Positions 6,520 through 9,271 of a stretch of DNA of 9,271 bases are shown one piece after another. The stretch is taken from contig JBIOWC010000164.1 of assembly GCA_044868105.1 (NCBI GenBank), positions 1 through 9,271 on the forward strand, given 5' to 3'. The notes below the pieces were generated by a model, which searched no databases, was not told the DNA's origin, and saw only the letters and a program-made list of their open reading frames with translations. Both the position numbers and the translations under genes were made by a program. Source of the DNA: JBFMDH01 sp044868105 (GTDB lineage: Bacteria; Acidobacteriota; Blastocatellia; UBA7656). How positions within the stretch are numbered: the stretch's first letter is position 1; every line of letters begins with the position of its first letter.

Positions 6520-6576
6520 TAGCCACCTCCACGTATGTCGGCTCATCACATGAGCCGACATACGTGGAGGTGGCTA
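6520..6576. repeat. Perfect 27-bp inverted repeat with 3-base loop
   Basis: The left arm (6520-6546, beginning TAGCCACCTCC) and right arm (6550-6576, ending GGAGGTGGCTA) are exact reverse complements, separated by CAC. In the transcript it would form a long perfect hairpin. It begins 7 bases after the PCYCGC stop and ends directly against the AAGGAG of the next small gene. No T-run follows on either strand, so it is not an ordinary intrinsic terminator. It could be an mRNA processing or stability element, a REP/MITE-like palindrome, or an assembly artefact. Confidence 0.95.
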
Positions 6577-6583
6577 GTTGACC

Positions 6584-7078
6584 TTAGTGACCCTTTGAGT
6601 AATCCGAAATGATCTTCTCCCGGATCCTTTCAATGCTCCAGTTTTCGCTCGCCAACTTGGCGGATTCCACCGCCTCCTCTATGCACCGGTCGCAGCTCGC
6701 GCCGTGCTCATCGACAAAGCAATCCAGCAGACTGTTGTGTCCCTTGCTCTGATCGCAATGGCAAAAACATGGCAGTTGAAGCAGCAGCTTCGGATTGCCG
6801 CGCGCGACTTCATACGCCTTCTTCACTTCGGGATTCGCGAAGCGCTCCGGCGACATCGTCTTCGGGATCTCTTTCAAGTCGTCGATGTCCTTGTAGTATC
6901 GCGGTATCTGCTGGTTGTGCCCTTTGGGCGTTTCACTGCCTTGTTGCTGCTGAGTAGAGGCTTGGCTTTGCTCGCGATTCTCACACTGGGCGAGCGTGCT
7001 GTACGAGAATCCAAAGGCGAAGCCAACAGCGGCCACGCTGATGGTTAGAATTGCGTAATGAATTTTCCTGCTAAGCAT
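6584..7078 (-). CDS. PCYCGC-type cysteine-rich exported protein
   Basis: This 164-residue protein has an N-terminal hydrophobic segment (7-30) acting as signal peptide or anchor. A Cys at 32 in TLAQC resembles a lipobox only loosely, since Q precedes it. A Gln-rich linker (38-58) leads to the conserved C-terminal half. Its core is PCFCHC (103-108), followed by GHNSLLDCF (113-121) and CDRC (129-132). This matches the order of the PCYCGC family, where the motif is usually PCYCGC; here Tyr is replaced by Phe and Gly by His. Six Cys and a nearby His could bind metal on the outer face of the membrane. AAAGGAGA lies just upstream of the ATG. It sits between the DUF2934 gene and the transporter genes, so it may present metal to the DUF2318/permease system. 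That link is inference. Confidence 0.8.
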   Translation of the reverse strand: MLSRKIHYAILTISVAAVGFAFGFSYSTLAQCENREQSQASTQQQQGSETPKGHNQQIPRYYKDIDDLKEIPKTMSPERFANPEVKKAYEVARGNPKLLLQLPCFCHCDQSKGHNSLLDCFVDEHGASCDRCIEEAVESAKLASENWSIERIREKIISDYSKGH

Positions 7079-7104
7079 TATAATCTCCTTTCAGGTTACG
7101 ATGA

Positions 7105-7392
7105 TCACTCGCGCGGATTCGCTGACCGAGTTGCCGCTTCGGAAGGGGAAAGTTCGGGCTGATCCGCCTCTTCTTCGGCATCGGCAGTAAGTTTGATTGC
7201 CCCACCTGAAGTCTGCTGCTCGATCAGCACGGCAAGCACCTCTTCCTCTGCTTGCAACCAATCATCAAGATCACAACCCTGCATGCAGCCGCGACTTTCG
7301 TGTATCTCATAAGCTCGCACGGATATAGCCGCGCGTACTCCTTCATCATTCAACAAACTCTCGCGAATTTGTTCTTCATTGATGCTGCTCAT
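7105..7392 (-). CDS. DUF2934 family small protein
   Basis: This 95-residue soluble protein carries the short DUF2934 core at about 20-52: RAAISVRAYEIHESRG, then DLDDWLQAEEEV (41-52), the usual 'AYE-x-G-x-DWL-AE' pattern. Two cysteines (C36, C40) lie inside the core where many relatives have none, by recollection. The acidic C-terminal tail (71-95) is low in complexity. AGAAGGAGG lies six bases before the ATG. It is the first gene after the 203-base gap and so probably the first of the metal-handling operon. DUF2934 is common in proteobacteria and acidobacteria and has no established function. Confidence 0.85.
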   Translation of the reverse strand: MSSINEEQIRESLLNDEGVRAAISVRAYEIHESRGCMQGCDLDDWLQAEEEVLAVLIEQQTSGGAIKLTADAEEEADQPELSPSEAATRSANPRE

Positions 7393-7428
7393 ATCACACC
7401 TCCTTCTAATTTTGTTAATCTGAATCGC

Positions 7429-7495
7429 ATCTTTAACATGGTCCCTTTGTGGATTATGCAGAGAGCCACAAACTTGTCCGTTGAGGGTTAAAGAT
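7429..7495 (-). promoter_or_regulatory. Nested inverted repeats: possible operator or structured leader
   Basis: Outer 9-bp arms at 7429-7437 and 7487-7495 (ATCTTTAAC / GTTAAAGAT) are exact reverse complements. They enclose 7-bp arms at 7446-7452 and 7466-7472 (TTTGTGG / CCACAAA) with a 13-base loop. Read on the minus strand, the loop contains CATAAT, a five-of-six match to a -10 box at 7453-7458; no convincing -35 was found. The element ends 37 bases before the DUF2934 start. The inner arms are about 20 bp centre to centre, as for a dimeric repressor site. Either an operator or a folded leader RNA would fit. Confidence 0.4.
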
Positions 7496-7526
7496 AGACG
7501 ATGAATCTGAAATCAGCGTGAGCCCT

Positions 7527-7551
7527 TAAAAAACTAGCCCGCCATTTTTTA
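7527..7551. terminator. Weak bidirectional terminator-like palindrome
   Basis: TAAAAAA and TTTTTTA flank a short G/C core (ACTAGCCCGCCA on the plus strand), so either strand ends in a T-run. The core stem is only about three or four pairs and includes a wobble, so termination efficiency is doubtful. It lies 45 bases after the stop of the 139-residue gene and would separate it from the DUF2934 operon. Confidence 0.35.
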
Positions 7552-7595
7552 CTCTGATTTTCCGAATCACCATATCTCGCTTTCACACACTAAAC

Positions 7596-8015
7596 TCAAA
7601 ACACATGCTTAACCTTTTCGCCTTTGATCTGCACCTCAGAGGCTTCCTTCCCAGCTGTGGCGTTTGCGCGCAAGATGAGTTTTGTGTTTTTCCACTCGCT
7701 AGCAGTAGGCTCGATCCTACACTTCACCCTGGCGACTTCTTTGCCCAGTCGCTGATTCCCCATATTGCTACGGTAGCCCATGACGATCTCCCTGAAGATA
7801 ATCACATCATTTCCGCCTTCGGCGACGTGCTGTACTTGGTACATCCCTTCTTTGAGCACGATATCGCCTACGTGGACAGATGCATTCAGGTGGAAGTCAC
7901 CCTTTTTGCCAACCCTGATGGCTTGCTCTTGCTGTGCCAACAGTGGAAGAGATGAACTGCCCATAGTTAAAAGGAATACGGTGCTTACGATAAATAAATG
8001 AATTTGTAATCTCAT
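7596..8015 (-). CDS. Small exported protein of unknown function
   Basis: This 139-residue protein starts with a signal peptide (1-28, hydrophobic LFIVSTVFLLTM, likely cleavage near LLAQ). The mature part looks all-beta, with alternating strands: GDFHLNASVHVGDIVLKEGM (39-58), YQVQHV (59-64), VIIFREIV (71-78), EVARVKCRIEP (93-103) and the terminal EVQIKGEKVKHVF. A single cysteine (C99) is seen. The 'VGDIVLKEGMYQVQHV...EVARVKCRIEP' pattern feels familiar from small secreted acidobacterial proteins, but I cannot give it a family name. AAGGAG precedes the ATG. It is the last gene of the first operon, 82 bases after the duplicated-domain protein. The function is unknown, with a periplasmic beta-sandwich most likely. 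Confidence 0.8.
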   Translation of the reverse strand: MRLQIHLFIVSTVFLLTMGSSSLPLLAQQEQAIRVGKKGDFHLNASVHVGDIVLKEGMYQVQHVAEGGNDVIIFREIVMGYRSNMGNQRLGKEVARVKCRIEPTASEWKNTKLILRANATAGKEASEVQIKGEKVKHVF

Positions 8016-8097
8016 AACCTATCTCCTTTTCATTCTCTGAAATTGGGTTTCGCTCACATTCCAATCCTTGCTCCCGTTTCCGACCCTATCTCTGAAA

Positions 8098-8820
8098 CTA
8101 CTTCTTAGGTTCTGCTGAGAGCGGATACTTAACCTTGTTAATCTTTTCCCATAAATAGTCGTAAACCACATCATCCATTTGTTCTTTCAGATCAAAGTTA
8201 AAAGTTATTGTCGGTCCGCCAAACTTCGGCTCGAATGTAGTGATTGAAAATTGATAGGGACCTGTGCGGCTGAAGCTTTGGATATCTGATAGCCGCCAGT
8301 ACCGCGAGTTTGCAGCCTTGCCGGATTCGTAGATAACTTTGTCTTCGAAAACCTTTAGCGTACCCTGACAACTGCTAAGACGATGCCGATGCCTTACGGG
8401 GAATTCGTACTTAGCTTTGTCTTCCGTCTTAACAAAACTCGTCGCCAAGGGTCTCGACACTCGCGCAAGCAGGAAATCGCTGACCTCTTTGCCAATCTCT
8501 CCGCTCAAGACTTTGAACGCGAAATTCTCGTCCTGCCCCAACTTTAATCGCTTGCTTTCATAAGTGAGAATCTCAACCTTTTTTGGCGAGTCCAGCTTGA
8601 TCATCCTGATGTCCGTGTAAGTCCACTTTCGCGCGTGGTCTTTGTTTTCGGTTCTGTACTCAACGCCTTCGTTGTTGATGATCAACTCGCCCTTGCAGGA
8701 TTTGATTAAATGATCGTGTTCGACCGAATAGCGGAACTCCTGCGCGAATGCGCGACTTCCGATTAATATAAAAACTGAGAGGATCATTGCGTTGATTAGC
8801 TGTATTATTATGCGTCTCAT
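8098..8820 (-). CDS. Exported protein with two copies of one PH-like domain
   Basis: This 240-residue protein has a signal peptide (1-27, ending SRAFAQ). It then has two homologous units of about 95 residues, at roughly 28-123 and 138-230. The units share HxHxxxSCxGxL (H35-L46 and H144-L155, offset 109), then VxY, a W-x-x-x-DI segment (KWTYTDI 65-71; YWRLSDI 174-180), a strand with EILTYE or SITTFE, and a C-terminal helix (KEVSDFLLARV; DDVVYDYLWEKI). Beta strands ended by one helix suggest a PH-like fold, which is inference. The conserved His pair and Cys in each unit could bind metal, or the two Cys could pair. The start at 8820 was chosen for GGAGG five bases upstream. It lies 12 bases after the Spy-like gene, so the two are co-transcribed. 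The function is unknown. Confidence 0.85.
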   Translation of the reverse strand: MRRIIIQLINAMILSVFILIGSRAFAQEFRYSVEHDHLIKSCKGELIINNEGVEYRTENKDHARKWTYTDIRMIKLDSPKKVEILTYESKRLKLGQDENFAFKVLSGEIGKEVSDFLLARVSRPLATSFVKTEDKAKYEFPVRHRHRLSSCQGTLKVFEDKVIYESGKAANSRYWRLSDIQSFSRTGPYQFSITTFEPKFGGPTITFNFDLKEQMDDVVYDYLWEKINKVKYPLSAEPKK

Positions 8821-8825
8821 ATCGG

Positions 8826-8830
8826 CCTCC
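8826..8830 (-). promoter_or_regulatory. Ribosome binding site fixing the duplicated-domain protein's start
   Basis: GGAGG on the minus strand lies five bases before ATG at 8820. The TTG at 8832 that opens a longer frame overlaps this site and is unlikely to be used. Confidence 0.7.
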
Positions 8831-8832
8831 AA

Positions 8833-9271
8833 TTATTGACTCTGCCAATTGGGTTTTACCGGCGCAGGGTTTGTCACAGAAGTCATAATCAAAATATGTT
8901 GTTCATGACTCAGCACCTTGATTGCTTTTATCAGTGATTCAACTCCTCTGTATTCAATATCTGCTTGGAAAGAATGAACTCCGTTCAATTTCTCTTTCAC
9001 TTGTGCCAGGTCTATCTGGTCGCGGCTTACCATACGCTGTAATTCTGCATCAGCCACTCCGATGTCGCCTTTTCTTTCGTTCGCAAACTTCTGGAATTGA
9101 TACGCTATCTCGGTGATTTGCGCTCTTTGTTCATCGCTCATCTTGATCTGATCGCCGATGCTTAAAAAGAAATTCGTCTGCATTCCAACTTCAAGTAATC
9201 CCGACGTAATCATCCCCATGCCTTTCCCCATGTTAGTGTTCAAGGAACCAGGAACCTGTCGCTTGGTTTCC
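8833..9271 (-). CDS. Spy/CpxP-like periplasmic helical protein, 5' end outside the window
   Basis: The frame is open to the window edge and gives the last 145 residues, so the N-terminus and any signal peptide lie outside. The visible part is almost all helix: LSIGDQIKMSDEQRAQITEI, then YQFQKFANERKGDIG, and repeated hydrophobic/charged segments to VLSHEQHILIM, ending in a Pro/Asn tail. 'L-x-D-Q-I-x-M-S-x-E-Q' followed by long helices is the layout of Spy/CpxP/ZraP (LTxxQ-type) periplasmic proteins, which act as chaperones or metal-stress proteins. A Met/Gly-rich stretch (NMGKGMGMITSG) near the visible start could bind soft metals. The family call rests on pattern, not on a search. It heads the visible operon, 12 bases before the next gene. 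Confidence 0.6.
   Translation of the reverse strand, partial: ETKRQVPGSLNTNMGKGMGMITSGLLEVGMQTNFFLSIGDQIKMSDEQRAQITEIAYQFQKFANERKGDIGVADAELQRMVSRDQIDLAQVKEKLNGVHSFQADIEYRGVESLIKAIKVLSHEQHILIMTSVTNPAPVKPNWQSQ

Larger units (their letters stand above)
7393..7595. other. Intergenic region between two operons
   Basis: This 203-base stretch is the longest without a credible gene. It holds the terminator-like palindrome, the nested inverted repeats and the ribosome binding site of the DUF2934 gene. Short frames crossing it have no family features. Confidence 0.7.

Noticed and set aside
6352..6561. Third minus-strand frame (69 codons) through the hairpin and small gene
   Set aside because: It starts inside the palindrome and has a low-complexity Arg/Gly/Ser composition typical of an out-of-frame reading.
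6520..6576. Reading the palindrome as an intrinsic terminator
   Set aside because: There is no T-run after the stem on either strand, and a ribosome site follows immediately.
6306..6581. Plus-strand open frame across the hairpin region
   Set aside because: It reads through both palindrome arms, lacks a ribosome site, and has no recognisable motif; the minus-strand small gene explains the region better.
7446..7472. Sigma-54 promoter near TGTGGCTCTCTGCAT on the minus strand
   Set aside because: The GG and GC elements are six bases apart instead of the required ten.
8034..8097. Direct repeat TCTCTGAAA at 8034-8042 and 8089-8097
   Set aside because: Only nine bases and two copies; in a short gap this is not distinguishable from chance.

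Overview
The window looks like a chromosomal segment from an uncultured or poorly described bacterium, most likely an Acidobacteriota member. This is inferred from a secreted VWFA protein with the C-terminal pattern of the 'VWFA-related Acidobacterial domain' family, a DUF2934 protein, and small secreted proteins typical of that phylum. By eye the base composition is mixed. Every credible gene lies on the minus strand, so transcription runs from the high to the low coordinates. Most genes have strong GGAGG-type ribosome binding sites, and many junctions overlap or leave only 10-40 nt.

Layout in transcription order. (a) 9271-7596: envelope proteins. These are the 3' part of a Spy/CpxP-like periplasmic helical protein, a 240-residue exported protein made of two copies of one domain, and a 139-residue exported protein. 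(b) 7595-7393: the largest gap. It holds an A/T-flanked terminator-like palindrome and a nested pair of inverted repeats that could be an operator or structured leader. (c) 7392-3412: a probable metal-handling operon: DUF2934 protein, PCYCGC-type Cys-rich exported protein, a perfect 27-bp inverted repeat, a small Cys-rich gene that seems to carry a one-base frameshift, a DUF2318 membrane-anchored Cys protein, a FtsX/MacB permease, a LolD/MacB-type ATPase and a YHS-domain protein. (d) 3443-2556: class II glutamine amidotransferase, overlapping the YHS gene. (e) 2511-1: VWFA protein, then a cassette of small cysteine-rich proteins of unknown function, the last cut by the window edge.

The DUF2318-permease-ATPase core matches the accessory part of the iron uptake locus of Campylobacter jejuni (P19/Ftr1 with Cj1660-Cj1663), but no P19 or Ftr1 gene is visible here and only one permease is present. 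Instead there are PCYCGC and YHS proteins, both with metal-type cysteine motifs. My reading is a variant envelope metal (iron or copper) and thiol system that continues into undescribed Cys-rich proteins. The gene-family calls are well supported; the metal role is inference.
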